Below, one piece after another: positions 50,219 to 59,802 of a stretch of 64,000 bases of DNA (the first letter of the stretch is position 1; every line of letters begins with the position of its first letter). A program made the position numbers and the translations under genes. The notes beneath the pieces are model-generated. The model was not told where the DNA came from. It ran no database searches and was given only the letters and a program-made list of their open reading frames with translations. Origin of the DNA: Clostridium_AW sp040797845 (GTDB taxonomy: Bacteria; Bacillota; Clostridia; Clostridiales; Clostridiaceae); contig JBFNFA010000003.1 of NCBI GenBank assembly GCA_040797845.1, positions 62,001-126,000 of the forward strand, read 5' to 3'.

Positions 50219-52115
50219 ACTTGCATTAAATAATGTATTGAGAGATAAATGGACATATTTTGCTTATTTTTTAAGCAGTGTATTTTCAATTTTTATATTC
50301 TTTTGCTTTTCAGTTTCAATGTTTCACCCAGATTTAAATGTTATACAAAATGGTTCCACTCTTTCAATGGCAATGATGGTAGGAAGTATCATGGTTTATA
50401 TTTTTTCATTTATGTTTATTTCTTATTCCATAAGAGCTTTTATGAAATCTCGTGAAAAAACTTTAGGGCTTTTTATAATAATGGGGTCATCAAAAAAACA
50501 GTTAAACAGGATGATATTTAAAGAGAATATGGTTATTGGTATTGCAGCAATAATAACAGCGATCTTATTTGGAATTGTGTTTTCTCCTTTATTTTTAATG
50601 ATCGGTAAAAAGATAATGATGATCGAAGGATTTGCCATGTATATACCAATTAAAGCTATAGTTTTAACCTCTGTAATGTTTTTTATATTATTTTATATTA
50701 TTTCACTTATTTCTCCTATTTTTGTTCGCAAAAATAAAGTTATAAATATGTTGAAGGCAGATAAAAGATATGAAAAAGACATGGGGTTTTCACCATTAGT
50801 TATGATAATTGGATTATTAATAATCATAGGCTTTGTGTTTATATTTAATTTTTATAATAAGATCACCTTATTAAAGAATTTTATAGATTCAACTATAGGT
50901 ACTATGTCAATATTTGTAGCTATTTTAGCTGTACTATATATTTTATATACACAGCTACCAATTTTAATAATATCAATTATAAAGAAGAAAAGATTATATT
51001 TCCGTAGAACAAATATGATTACAATTGCTGATATTAGAGCAAAGCTTCGTTCTAATGTAAAAATCATGTATCTTGTTACAATTTTATTTACAGGAGCCTT
51101 TTATTCAATTGTCATGCTCTATGCTGCAAATGCAGATGTAGAGAGTATGACAAAAGCAAGTTATCCTTACAGCTATAATTATGTTTCACTTAGCAAGAAT
51201 AATTACGAAAAGCAGCATATAAAATTAATTAAAGATAGTTTAAAAAATAAAAGTGGCTATAAAGAATACACATTCACAATAAGGTATAAAGAGGGAATTG
51301 ATAGAAGTGCTGTTGTAATGTCCGAAAGTGAATATAACCATGCTTTAAAAGGTATTGGAGGTAATCCAATTTCATTAAAAGATAATGAAATCTATATAGT
51401 AAGCGGTTCATCCAAAACTATAGCAAGTAACAATATAAATGAGCAGATAAAAGCTGTTTTAGAAAAACAGGGAGTTACTCCAAAGGTATTAGGAGTAAGT
51501 AAGGAAAACATAACACCAGAGGGGTATTTTAACAAAATAAATGTACTAAAGGACGAAATAGCAGCCAGCTTTGATAAAAGAGAAGGTTTTGATACTATAA
51601 AAGTTTATGGATTTAATATTGATAATTGGAAAGAAGAAGGAGAAACTACAGAGCATTTAATGTCAAATATAAAAGGGGATAATGAATATAAGTTTGGATT
51701 TTTTAGCGCCCAGGACCTTTATGAAACAGAGAAGAATTCTAAAAATCTTATGTTTTATGTAGGCTTTTTTATAAGTGTAATTTTTGTAATAGCGGCCTCC
51801 AGTATGATTTATTTTAAACTTTTCACAGAACTCGAAAAAGAATGTGTAAAATTTAAAGGCATTGTAAAAATTGGACTTTCAAAGAGGGAACTTTCAAAGG
51901 TTATATCAACACAGATTTTTATTCTTATGTTTGTTCCATTTTTATTGGCTATAACTTTGCTTTTTGCTGGAGCATGGTTTTGGGGTAGCATAATAAAATC
52001 ATATCTTACTGTTGCAGTATTATGTTCATTGATCTTCCTTATCATTCAAAGTTTAGGATATATTATGGTAAATTCAAAATATAAAAAAGCTGTATATAAA
52101 AAAGTTATTTCATGA
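50205..52115 (+). CDS. BceB-like permease, module 3
   Basis: A 636-residue permease: N-terminus MTLNKLALNNVLRDKWTYFA, about ten helices, extracellular domain (about 310-510), and an FtsX C-terminus. ATG 50205 is chosen over the GTG at 50196, which lies within GGGGGTGG, the ribosome binding site. Diverged from modules 1 and 2 in the extracellular domain, so it may recognise another peptide. Confidence 0.92.
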   Translation: MTLNKLALNNVLRDKWTYFAYFLSSVFSIFIFFCFSVSMFHPDLNVIQNGSTLSMAMMVGSIMVYIFSFMFISYSIRAFMKSREKTLGLFIIMGSSKKQLNRMIFKENMVIGIAAIITAILFGIVFSPLFLMIGKKIMMIEGFAMYIPIKAIVLTSVMFFILFYIISLISPIFVRKNKVINMLKADKRYEKDMGFSPLVMIIGLLIIIGFVFIFNFYNKITLLKNFIDSTIGTMSIFVAILAVLYILYTQLPILIISIIKKKRLYFRRTNMITIADIRAKLRSNVKIMYLVTILFTGAFYSIVMLYAANADVESMTKASYPYSYNYVSLSKNNYEKQHIKLIKDSLKNKSGYKEYTFTIRYKEGIDRSAVVMSESEYNHALKGIGGNPISLKDNEIYIVSGSSKTIASNNINEQIKAVLEKQGVTPKVLGVSKENITPEGYFNKINVLKDEIAASFDKREGFDTIKVYGFNIDNWKEEGETTEHLMSNIKGDNEYKFGFFSAQDLYETEKNSKNLMFYVGFFISVIFVIAASSMIYFKLFTELEKECVKFKGIVKIGLSKRELSKVISTQIFILMFVPFLLAITLLFAGAWFWGSIIKSYLTVAVLCSLIFLIIQSLGYIMVNSKYKKAVYKKVIS

Positions 52116-52157
52116 AGTGAATAAAATATATAAAGTGAATAAAGTAAATAAAATAAT

Positions 52158-52218
52158 AATATCAGTACTTCAGATGAGACATATAGTTAGTTTATCATCT
52201 GAAATACTGATATTTTAA
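52158..52218 (+). terminator. Terminator of module 3
   Basis: A long hairpin: AATATCAGTA with TACTGATATT outside, TTCAGATGA with TCATCTGAA inside, then TTTAAT. Confidence 0.82.
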
Positions 52219-52312
52219 TCTTTAAAGTTATTTATAACTGTCCCCATATAAATACCATATAATATTGATAAGTATTGCTATATGGATATAATATAAATGA
52301 GGATGTGATGTT

Positions 52313-53020
52313 ATGGAAGATTTCAGTAATGTAAATATATTGGTGGTTGAAGATGACAAAGAGATAAACAATTTAATAAAAGCAGCTTTAAATAAAGAGG
52401 GGTTTAATGTAGTACAAGCCTTTGATGGAATGGATGGCTTTGCAAAATATAAATCTATGGATTTTAGTATTGTAATTTTAGATATAATGCTCCCTTATGT
52501 GGATGGCATGGAGATTATGAAAAAAATAAGAGAGGAAAGTGTAATTCCAATCATCATATTATCTGCTAAGGGAGAAGAGTGTGACAGAATAATAGGCCTT
52601 GGATTTGGAGCAGATGACTACATAGTAAAACCTTTCTTTGTAGGAGAGTTAGTAGCTAGAGTAAAATCCAACCTTAGAAGATATATTAGTTTTCACAAAA
52701 ATCAGGAAGAAGTAAGTACACTTAAAAAAGGAAATATAACCCTAGATTTTAATGATTATTGTGCTTATAGACAGGGAGAAAGGATAGTACTTACTGCAAA
52801 AGAGTTTGAATTGCTAAAATTGTTTTTTACAAATCCTAAGAGAGTATTTACAAAAATGCAGATATTTGAAAGTGTGTGGAATGAAGATTATATGGGAGAT
52901 GACAATACTGTAATGGTTCATATAAGAAGGCTTAGAAATAAAATAGAAAACAATCCAAATAAACCTGAATATATACTGACCATATGGGGTATTGGATATA
53001 GATTAGGTGATGTTGAATGA
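52313..53020 (+). CDS. OmpR/PhoB response regulator (VanR-like), module 4
   Basis: A 235-residue regulator with EDD at 13-15, phosphoacceptor Asp57 in VILDIMLPYVDG, VKPFFVGELVAR and a winged helix with VMVHIRRLRNKIE, ending GIGYRLGDVE. Unlike the three Bce regulators it is of the VanR/WalR type. It overlaps the kinase gene by 4 bases. TATAAT-like sequence lies just upstream (about 52286). Confidence 0.92.
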   Translation: MEDFSNVNILVVEDDKEINNLIKAALNKEGFNVVQAFDGMDGFAKYKSMDFSIVILDIMLPYVDGMEIMKKIREESVIPIIILSAKGEECDRIIGLGFGADDYIVKPFFVGELVARVKSNLRRYISFHKNQEEVSTLKKGNITLDFNDYCAYRQGERIVLTAKEFELLKLFFTNPKRVFTKMQIFESVWNEDYMGDDNTVMVHIRRLRNKIENNPNKPEYILTIWGIGYRLGDVE

Positions 53021-53928
53021 GTGAGAAAATATTAATAGGTATAATAATAATTTTAGTAATGATTATTATAAATTTGAATAAGAAGATATATAGTATTTCT
53101 CAGATAATAAAAAATATTGGAGAAGGAAATTACAATCAAAGAGTAAGAATGCAAAATGGAAATAAATATCTAAATGATTTAATAGAAAATATAAATTATG
53201 TAGTAGATAAATTTCAAAATACAATGAGGTTAAACAAAGAATATGAAGAGGAAAGAAAAAAGATGATATCAAATATATCTCATGATTTGAGAACACCACT
53301 TACATCTCTATTGGGATATATAGAATTTATAAAGAATAATAAAAATTTAAGTGAAGAACAAAAGGAAGAATACATAGACATAATTGAAAGCAAAGGGAGT
53401 AATTTAAGAAATTTAATGAATGAATTTTTTCAGTTGTCTAAGTTGGATTCAAAGGATACTAAGCTTGATATTAAAAAAATTAATTTATCAGAAATTATAA
53501 GGCAAAATATAATTTTACTTTATAATGATTTCAACAATAAGGAAATAGAACCTGTGATAGATTTGCCGCCAAAAGATGTTTATGCTATGGGAGATAAGGA
53601 AGCGGTGGAGAGAATTTTAAGTAATCTTATATCTAATGCCATTAAATATGGATATGAAGGAAAAAATATAGGCATTAATTTAAAATGTAATAAAGAAAAT
53701 GTAGAAGTAACTGTATGGGATGAAGGTAAAGGTATACCAAAGGAGGACTTAGCATTAATATTTGAAAGATTATATACATTAGAAAAGTCTAGAAATAAAA
53801 GTTTTCAAGGAAGTGGCTTAGGACTTACTATAGTTAAAAAGCTTATAGAAATGCAGAATGGAACTATAACTGTAAAAAGCACTCCTTATAAAAAAACTGA
53901 ATTTATATTTACTCTACCTATCAGTTAA
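53017..53928 (+). CDS. Histidine kinase with one membrane anchor, module 4
   Basis: A 303-residue kinase: a single N-terminal helix (about 4-20), no extracellular domain, a HAMP-like or coiled linker, H-box NISHDLRTPLTSLLGYIEF (His89), N box LISNAIKYG, DEGKGIPKEDL and GSGLGLTIVKK. The missing sensor domain suggests it reads the membrane or the transporter. Same class as kinases beside lantibiotic-protection or BcrAB-type ABC genes. Confidence 0.92.
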   Translation: MSEKILIGIIIILVMIIINLNKKIYSISQIIKNIGEGNYNQRVRMQNGNKYLNDLIENINYVVDKFQNTMRLNKEYEEERKKMISNISHDLRTPLTSLLGYIEFIKNNKNLSEEQKEEYIDIIESKGSNLRNLMNEFFQLSKLDSKDTKLDIKKINLSEIIRQNIILLYNDFNNKEIEPVIDLPPKDVYAMGDKEAVERILSNLISNAIKYGYEGKNIGINLKCNKENVEVTVWDEGKGIPKEDLALIFERLYTLEKSRNKSFQGSGLGLTIVKKLIEMQNGTITVKSTPYKKTEFIFTLPIS

Positions 53929-53934
53929 GAAACA

Positions 53935-53978
53935 TGTAAGAAATATGTAAAGGTTGTGTAAGGACTGTGCTCTATACT
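53935..53978 (+). promoter_or_regulatory. Three 11-bp phased TGTAAG repeats and -10 box
   Basis: TGTAAG (53935), TGTAAAG (53946) and TGTAAG (53957) are spaced exactly 11 bases apart; TATACT follows at 53973. Phased direct repeats ending near the -35 position are typical sites for OmpR/PhoB-type activators, so this is probably where the module 4 regulator switches on the ABC genes. Confidence 0.75.
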
Positions 53979-54025
53979 TATAGCATAGTTCTTTTTAGTT
54001 TAAAAATTTTAGGAGAGGTGATTTT

Positions 54026-54940
54026 GTGGAACAATTACTTAGAACTTATGATTTAACTAAAACCTACAAAAATGTAAATGTAGTAGATAATTTAAATATA
54101 AATGTAGCCAGGGGAGACATTTATGGATTTCTTGGGAAAAATGGAGCGGGAAAAACCACAACTATAAAAATGATCATGGGACTTTCAAAGGTTACCAGCG
54201 GAGAAATAGAGATATTTGGAAGTAAAGTATTAGATGACAAGCGTTATGGAAGAATAGGTTCTTTAATAGATTATCCAGGTTTTTATTTAAATCTTACAGG
54301 GGAAGAAAATTTAGAGATACATAGGAGAATGATGGGCTTTGCAGGAAAGGATAGTATAAATAAAGCTTTAGAAATGGTTGGACTTAAAAATATAAGAGGA
54401 AAAAAAGTTAAACATTTCTCATTAGGAATGAAACAGAGGCTAGGAATTGCAAGGGCGCTTTTGCATCATCCTGAATTTTTAATATTAGATGAGCCAACAA
54501 ATGGACTAGACCCCATTGGAATAAGGGAGATAAGGGAACTTATTATAAATTTAAATAAGCAGTATGGAATAACACTGCTTATCTCCAGCCATATATTAAG
54601 TGAAATACAGCTTTTAGCTACAAAAATAGGCATAATACACAAAGGAAGGCTTCTTGAAGAGATAAGTTATGATGAACTGCAACAGAGGAATAGACATTAT
54701 ATTCAATTGAAAGTGGATAATGATAAAAAAGCTTCATTTATACTGGAAGAAAAGCTTGGAATAAAGGACTATGTAATATGGGAAGATGGGTTAATAAGAG
54801 TATATGAGAAGTTAAGTGAAGGGTGGAACATAAATAAAACTTTAGTATCAAGTGATGTAAAAGTCGATGAGATATATGTAACTATAGACAATTTGGAGGA
54901 TTACTTCATAAGGTTAACAGGAGGGGACAGCGATGTATAA
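54026..54940 (+). CDS. BcrA-like/lantibiotic-protection ABC ATPase
   Basis: A 304-residue ATPase: Walker A GKNGAGKTT (about 36-44), IMGLSKVTSGEIEIFG, signature FSLGMKQR (LSGGQ variant usual in this group), Walker B FLILDEPTNGLD, ISSHILSE, and a C-terminal extension of about 90 residues. These are features of BcrA and LanF ATPases, which protect against bacitracin or lantibiotics. GTG start after GGAGAGG. It overlaps the permease by 8 bases. Confidence 0.9.
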   Translation: MEQLLRTYDLTKTYKNVNVVDNLNINVARGDIYGFLGKNGAGKTTTIKMIMGLSKVTSGEIEIFGSKVLDDKRYGRIGSLIDYPGFYLNLTGEENLEIHRRMMGFAGKDSINKALEMVGLKNIRGKKVKHFSLGMKQRLGIARALLHHPEFLILDEPTNGLDPIGIREIRELIINLNKQYGITLLISSHILSEIQLLATKIGIIHKGRLLEEISYDELQQRNRHYIQLKVDNDKKASFILEEKLGIKDYVIWEDGLIRVYEKLSEGWNINKTLVSSDVKVDEIYVTIDNLEDYFIRLTGGDSDV

Positions 54941-55676
54941 TGGAGTTTATTGTGAGTTTCTAAAGTTAAAAAGATCCCCTATTCTTTTTGCATTAATCAT
55001 AGGAGCAGTAATTGAGCCACTACTCATGCTGATAGTGGAAATATTTATGAGTATTAGAGGAGATATATTAAAGTGGAATATGCATATGATAAATATACAA
55101 AATATGACATTCTTAATTGCAGGATTAATAGTTTTTACTTTGATAGCTTCTTATATTTATTCTAGAGAATTTGCAGAAAGGGTTGAATATACTGCATATT
55201 CATATCCATTAAGTAAAGCTAAAATTTTTATATGTAAATTAATAACTGTATTTGGCTGCATTGCTTTTGTATATGTGTTGCAATTTATAACAACTCTTAT
55301 TACAGGGAGTATTATAGTTCACGAACCTTTAACAAAGGATTTTTTAATATTAAACATAAAAATATACGTCTACTCCATGTTATTTCAATTTGCTATAGCA
55401 CCTTTAGGAATACTTATAGCAAGCGTAAGTAGAAATTCAATAGTACCAATGATTTATAGTTTTATAGGGACGATAGCTGTTTTTACTATAGAATGGCTTG
55501 GGAAAGATAGTACATATTTTCCTCTATCTTATCCAGCTATGCCTACCCTGTCAGCTGTGAGAAATGATATGGAGATAGTTATAAATAGTCACTCTATAAT
55601 AATTGCAGTAATGTTTTTTATAATAACTTCTGCACTTTGTATGATTTATTATAAAAAAAGTGATGTTGCTAGATAG
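54933..55676 (+). CDS. BcrB/LanE-like ABC permease
   Basis: A 247-residue membrane protein with six predicted helices and the short cytoplasmic start MYNGVYCEFLKLKRSPI typical of lantibiotic-protection permeases. SREFAERVEYTAYSYPLSKA is a conserved amphipathic loop of this family. GGAGGGG precedes the ATG. Only one permease gene is present (LanEG systems have two), so it may act as a homodimer. Confidence 0.88.
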   Translation: MYNGVYCEFLKLKRSPILFALIIGAVIEPLLMLIVEIFMSIRGDILKWNMHMINIQNMTFLIAGLIVFTLIASYIYSREFAERVEYTAYSYPLSKAKIFICKLITVFGCIAFVYVLQFITTLITGSIIVHEPLTKDFLILNIKIYVYSMLFQFAIAPLGILIASVSRNSIVPMIYSFIGTIAVFTIEWLGKDSTYFPLSYPAMPTLSAVRNDMEIVINSHSIIIAVMFFIITSALCMIYYKKSDVAR

Positions 55677-55745
55677 TATAAAAAATACACAGTAAAATTA
55701 TCAAATTTTTGAAAGTATGAGCTAATAAAGAAAGGGGAAAATACT

Positions 55746-56426
55746 TTGGAAATATTAAGAATCGAAAATCTTACAAAAGCTTATGGAATGGGTGATACAA
55801 AGGTCACTGCATTGGATAATTTAAATTTGAAAATAAGCAAAGGACAATTTGTTTCAATAATTGGATCAAGTGGATCAGGAAAATCTACACTCTTGCATAT
55901 GTTAGGGGGAGTGGATCGCCCTACAAAAGGAAAAATATATATTGAAGGCACTGATATTTCATCAATGGATGAAACTAATTTAGCCTTATTTCGCCGAAGA
56001 AAAGTAGGGTTAATCTATCAGTTTTATAATCTTATTCCCACATTAAATGTAGAAAAAAATATATTATTACCTATGCTGTTAGATGGTGTAAAACCTAAAA
56101 AAGAACAGTTTGATGAGATTGTAAAAATGCTTGGTTTAAGTGAAAGACTTAATCATCTACCAAATCAACTTTCAGGAGGTCAGCAACAAAGGGTTGCTAT
56201 AGGACGATCATTAATTTATAAACCCTCCATTATTCTAGCAGATGAACCTACTGGAAATCTTGACAGAAGAAATTCAGAAGCTACTCTTGAGATGTTAAAG
56301 CTTTCAAATAAAGAGTACAATCAGACAATTATATTGATTACCCATGACGAAAAAATTGCATTGACAGCAGATAGAGTGATTACAATTGATGATGGCAGAA
56401 TTGTGTCAGATGAGGTGATTAAGTGA
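55746..56426 (+). CDS. MacB/LolD-type ABC ATPase
   Basis: A 226-residue ATPase: Walker A GSSGSGKST, YQFYNLIPTLNV, signature LSGGQQQR, Walker B IILADEPTGNLD and ITHDEK. Starts with TTG after AAAGGGG. It overlaps the permease gene. Whether it belongs to the transcript of 54026-55676 is unclear; 69 bases separate them without a terminator. Confidence 0.9.
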   Translation: MEILRIENLTKAYGMGDTKVTALDNLNLKISKGQFVSIIGSSGSGKSTLLHMLGGVDRPTKGKIYIEGTDISSMDETNLALFRRRKVGLIYQFYNLIPTLNVEKNILLPMLLDGVKPKKEQFDEIVKMLGLSERLNHLPNQLSGGQQQRVAIGRSLIYKPSIILADEPTGNLDRRNSEATLEMLKLSNKEYNQTIILITHDEKIALTADRVITIDDGRIVSDEVIK

Positions 56427-59104
56427 TGAAAATTATGACCGAATATACATATAACCATGTGAAAAAGAATAAGCGACATACAGTTTCTATACTAATTGCT
56501 ATTACAATTGCTTCCGCATTGTTATGTTCACTATGTATACTTCTACATTCTAGATGGGAAGCAAAAGTAACCTCAGCAATTGAAAAGACAGGTTATTGGC
56601 ATGGTGAATTATGGGGCTATACATCTGGTGATAAATTAAAATATGTCACAGAAAATCCTGAGGTTGAAACCACGATGATTAAAGGACAGTGGATTACTGC
56701 TAAACTTTCCAATACAAAACGTCCGTATCTATTAATGAGAGATGCAGATGCAAATTTTTGGTTGGACATGGGTTTAAAAAATACTCTTACGGAAGGTAGA
56801 CTTCCTAAAGAGCCTGGAGAAATTGTTGTGTCAAAATTATTATTTTTGGACAATCCTTCGTATAAAATTGGTGATAAGTTGACTCTTCCTATAGGTAATC
56901 GTATGTTGGGTATTAAACAAATAGAAACTCAATCGGCCAAACAATCAAAACAATTAGGCGAGACTTTTGAGACAACAGGAACTAAGACATATACCATAGT
57001 TGGAGAATTAGATGTTTCTAGTACTTCTGCACACCCTGGATATATTGCCATGGGATACTTGGATACTTCACAAATTCAACCTGAAGATGAACTTACTGTT
57101 TATATGCGTTTGGTGAAACCTCGTAAAATCTATGAAACATTACCGCAGATTGCGGAATCTGCGGGATTAACTAAAGATGAATATGAAGAGTATGCAGTTA
57201 GGTATAATACACATCTATTAAATTTATATGGGATTAGCGATAAAAGTGATACAAACATTCAACTCATTATGCTTCTAGTAATGGCAATAACAATGACTTT
57301 ACTAGTTATGGGGGCATTTATTCTTATTATCTATAATGCATTTTCTTTATCTGCTAACAGCAGGATTAAGGAGCTAAGTATTCTAAAAAGTTTAGGAGCA
57401 ACTCCAAGGCAAATTAGGTATTCTGTTCTCTATGAAGGACTTTTGCTCTGGATTATTCAATTGCCAATTGGTATCATGATAGGATATCTATTTAGTCATA
57501 TGGTGTTTTCTAAAGTTAATGAAATTCTTAGTGTTACAGAAGATTATAGGAATATATATGTTTCCTTCTCATGGGTAGTAGTTGTTTTTTCTATCATCAT
57601 CTCATTGATTACCGTTTTAGTTTCAGCATATATTCCTGCAAGAAAAGTGGCGAAAGTATCAGCTATTGATGGAATCCGTCAAAATAGTGAGAGTGGTAAG
57701 AATAGTAAGAATAGTAAGAATGGCGCTAGAGTAAAATTTAAAAAACAAAAATTCCACTTAATAATCAAAAAAACATTTGGTATAGAAGGTGAACTAGCAA
57801 AGGCACAATTTTCAGCTAACAAAAGATCTTTACGTACGGCCATCCTATCTCTCTCAATGTGTTTTATCTTAGTAGCGGGGTATATTAGTATTACATCCAT
57901 CTACAATTTAGCCAATGCTACCAATGAAATACCTAAACATGATATGGAGGTTAATCTAGATATTATTGATGAACCAAGTGATGAGATGATAAATGAAATT
58001 ATTTCCCTGCCTGAAGTTAGGGATAGTATCATTAGAAGACAGGTGCGTACTTCAACCTATGTAACATCAGAACAGGAGTCAGATGTTTTTGCTGAATTGG
58101 GAGGATTTGCTGAGGTAAACAACCTCAAATATAATGTATTGAGTGAAGAAGGAAAGCATAGAATTATAGTAAGTTTAGTTGGATTAAGCGATAAATCATT
58201 TAAAAAGTATTGTGAAGAAATTGGTGCTGATGCTGAAGCATATTATCAAGAGGGTGTGACAACAGGAGTACTGTTAAATAGCACATATCACACACCAGAT
58301 AATTCAAAAGTTGCGCAAAAAATACCATTATTAAATATAAAAGAAGGACATGAGCTAGTTTTATATGAAAAAGCAGAAAATTATATGAATACAAATTATA
58401 AATTTAATGCTCAAGTGGGCCATGTTACGGAGATTTCTCCAAGTGACCTAGGAATGAATAGATACAACTTAGCCTTTATAGTTCCTATGAAAACCTATGA
58501 TCAAATAATTAGTAATTTTATGCCAGAGCGTATGCTTGAATACAGCATTATGTCAATTGATTTATTGGTTGGTGATGAGGCTAGTCCACATGTGAAGGAA
58601 AAACTAACACAAATTTGTAGTTCTTATCTTGGATCCGATGACTTTAGGATATGGAGTCTATTGGAAGACAAGAATCATGAAGAACTGGTTCAAAAAGCCG
58701 TAGGTATTAGTGTTTTCGCCGTAGCCTTATTGATTGGATTAATTGGTATTTTTAACGCTTTTTCTACCATTTCCAATAATCTTAGACTACGCAGAAGAGA
58801 ATTTGCTATGCTTCGGTCAGTAGGATTAACACCAAAGGGATTAAATAAAATGTTGATGCTAGAAGGCTTCTTCTTCGCATTAACACCGATTATTGTTAGT
58901 ATCCCAATAGTATTATTTATTTGTTGGTTTATGTTAAGATTAACGCCAATCACATGGTCTGAGTTTATATCTGTTTTCCCAATTGGACCAATTTTAACCT
59001 ATGCTACGCTTATAATTGTATCTATAATTTTGGCGTATTGGGCTTCTTCAACATCTGTTAAAAAAAGCAATGTAGTAGAAGCAATCAAAGACGAAATAGT
59101 ATAA
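56423..59104 (+). CDS. Large MacB-like FtsX permease
   Basis: An 893-residue protein with a MacB-like layout: helix near 20-40, an extracellular domain (about 45-285), three helices (FtsX 1, about 295-420), a linker rich in Ser, Asn and Lys (SGKNSKNSKNG), a fourth part with helix near 485, another extracellular domain (about 510-770) and a final FtsX block (about 775-890). KILGATPRQIRYSVLYEG-like loops (SLGATPRQI, SVGLTPKGL) are present in both. GTG 56423 or ATG 56426 is the start. Probably exports or releases peptides or lipids. Confidence 0.88.
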   Translation: MMKIMTEYTYNHVKKNKRHTVSILIAITIASALLCSLCILLHSRWEAKVTSAIEKTGYWHGELWGYTSGDKLKYVTENPEVETTMIKGQWITAKLSNTKRPYLLMRDADANFWLDMGLKNTLTEGRLPKEPGEIVVSKLLFLDNPSYKIGDKLTLPIGNRMLGIKQIETQSAKQSKQLGETFETTGTKTYTIVGELDVSSTSAHPGYIAMGYLDTSQIQPEDELTVYMRLVKPRKIYETLPQIAESAGLTKDEYEEYAVRYNTHLLNLYGISDKSDTNIQLIMLLVMAITMTLLVMGAFILIIYNAFSLSANSRIKELSILKSLGATPRQIRYSVLYEGLLLWIIQLPIGIMIGYLFSHMVFSKVNEILSVTEDYRNIYVSFSWVVVVFSIIISLITVLVSAYIPARKVAKVSAIDGIRQNSESGKNSKNSKNGARVKFKKQKFHLIIKKTFGIEGELAKAQFSANKRSLRTAILSLSMCFILVAGYISITSIYNLANATNEIPKHDMEVNLDIIDEPSDEMINEIISLPEVRDSIIRRQVRTSTYVTSEQESDVFAELGGFAEVNNLKYNVLSEEGKHRIIVSLVGLSDKSFKKYCEEIGADAEAYYQEGVTTGVLLNSTYHTPDNSKVAQKIPLLNIKEGHELVLYEKAENYMNTNYKFNAQVGHVTEISPSDLGMNRYNLAFIVPMKTYDQIISNFMPERMLEYSIMSIDLLVGDEASPHVKEKLTQICSSYLGSDDFRIWSLLEDKNHEELVQKAVGISVFAVALLIGLIGIFNAFSTISNNLRLRRREFAMLRSVGLTPKGLNKMLMLEGFFFALTPIIVSIPIVLFICWFMLRLTPITWSEFISVFPIGPILTYATLIIVSIILAYWASSTSVKKSNVVEAIKDEIV

Positions 59105-59120
59105 TACTAGAGTCTGTTGT

Positions 59121-59169
59121 AAAAGCCGGTAACTTGATGGGAATTAGATCCATCATCTACCGGTTTTTG
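59121..59169 (+). terminator. Terminator after the MacB-like pair
   Basis: AAAAGCCGGTA pairs with TACCGGTTTTT, with GATGG/CCATC inside. Confidence 0.82.
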
Positions 59170-59285
59170 TTATTACTTAATACTTTCAATTTTATATTAA
59201 GAAAAATATTATATAAAGATAATAGAAAAGAATTATAATTGGAATAAATGATAATTTTAGTATATAATTTGGTTAGGTGATGATT

Positions 59286-59672
59286 ATGAAACAATTAACA
59301 TTATATGCACTGATAGGTGGATCCAATGTAATCATAGATTTTACAATATTAAATATACTTTGGAGGATAACTGGCATATATAAGGGATGTATTAATATTT
59401 TGTTCAAAGCAATATCTTTTATGGCCTATTCTATCAATGGATACCATTGGAATAAAAAATATACCTTTAAGGGTGAAGGTTCTTATCTGAAATTTACATC
59501 TGTTATGGGCATAGCTGCTATGTTAAATGCAATAATACTATCTATAATGTCTAATAAAAATATTTTCGGAATATCCCAGGTGCTTTGGGCTAATATATCG
59601 GCTCTAACTGCATCTATAACTACTGGAATAGGAAGTTTTTTTATAAATAAATTTTATATATTTAAGAAATAA
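59286..59672 (+). CDS. GtrA-like membrane protein
   Basis: A 128-residue four-helix membrane protein of the GtrA/DPMS family: QLTLYALIGGSNVIIDF, then INGYHWNKKYTFKG (the NxxWxxxxxFTF-type motif) and the final GIGSFFINKFYIFKK. GtrA proteins flip lipid-linked sugars or assist polysaccharide modification. ATG 59286 is preferred over the GTG/ATG at 59277/59280 for its distance from AGGTGA. A GT8 gene follows 130 bases later. Confidence 0.8.
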   Translation: MKQLTLYALIGGSNVIIDFTILNILWRITGIYKGCINILFKAISFMAYSINGYHWNKKYTFKGEGSYLKFTSVMGIAAMLNAIILSIMSNKNIFGISQVLWANISALTASITTGIGSFFINKFYIFKK

Positions 59673-59802
59673 ATAAAGTAGGCTTACTAACTTTTAAGTT
59701 TTTAGACAAGCATTTAAGGGAAAATTGATACCTACTTTTTTTATAATAACTCTTATATATTTATGTTTTATAAGAAAATTACACAAAAAGAAAGGAGCAT
59801 TT

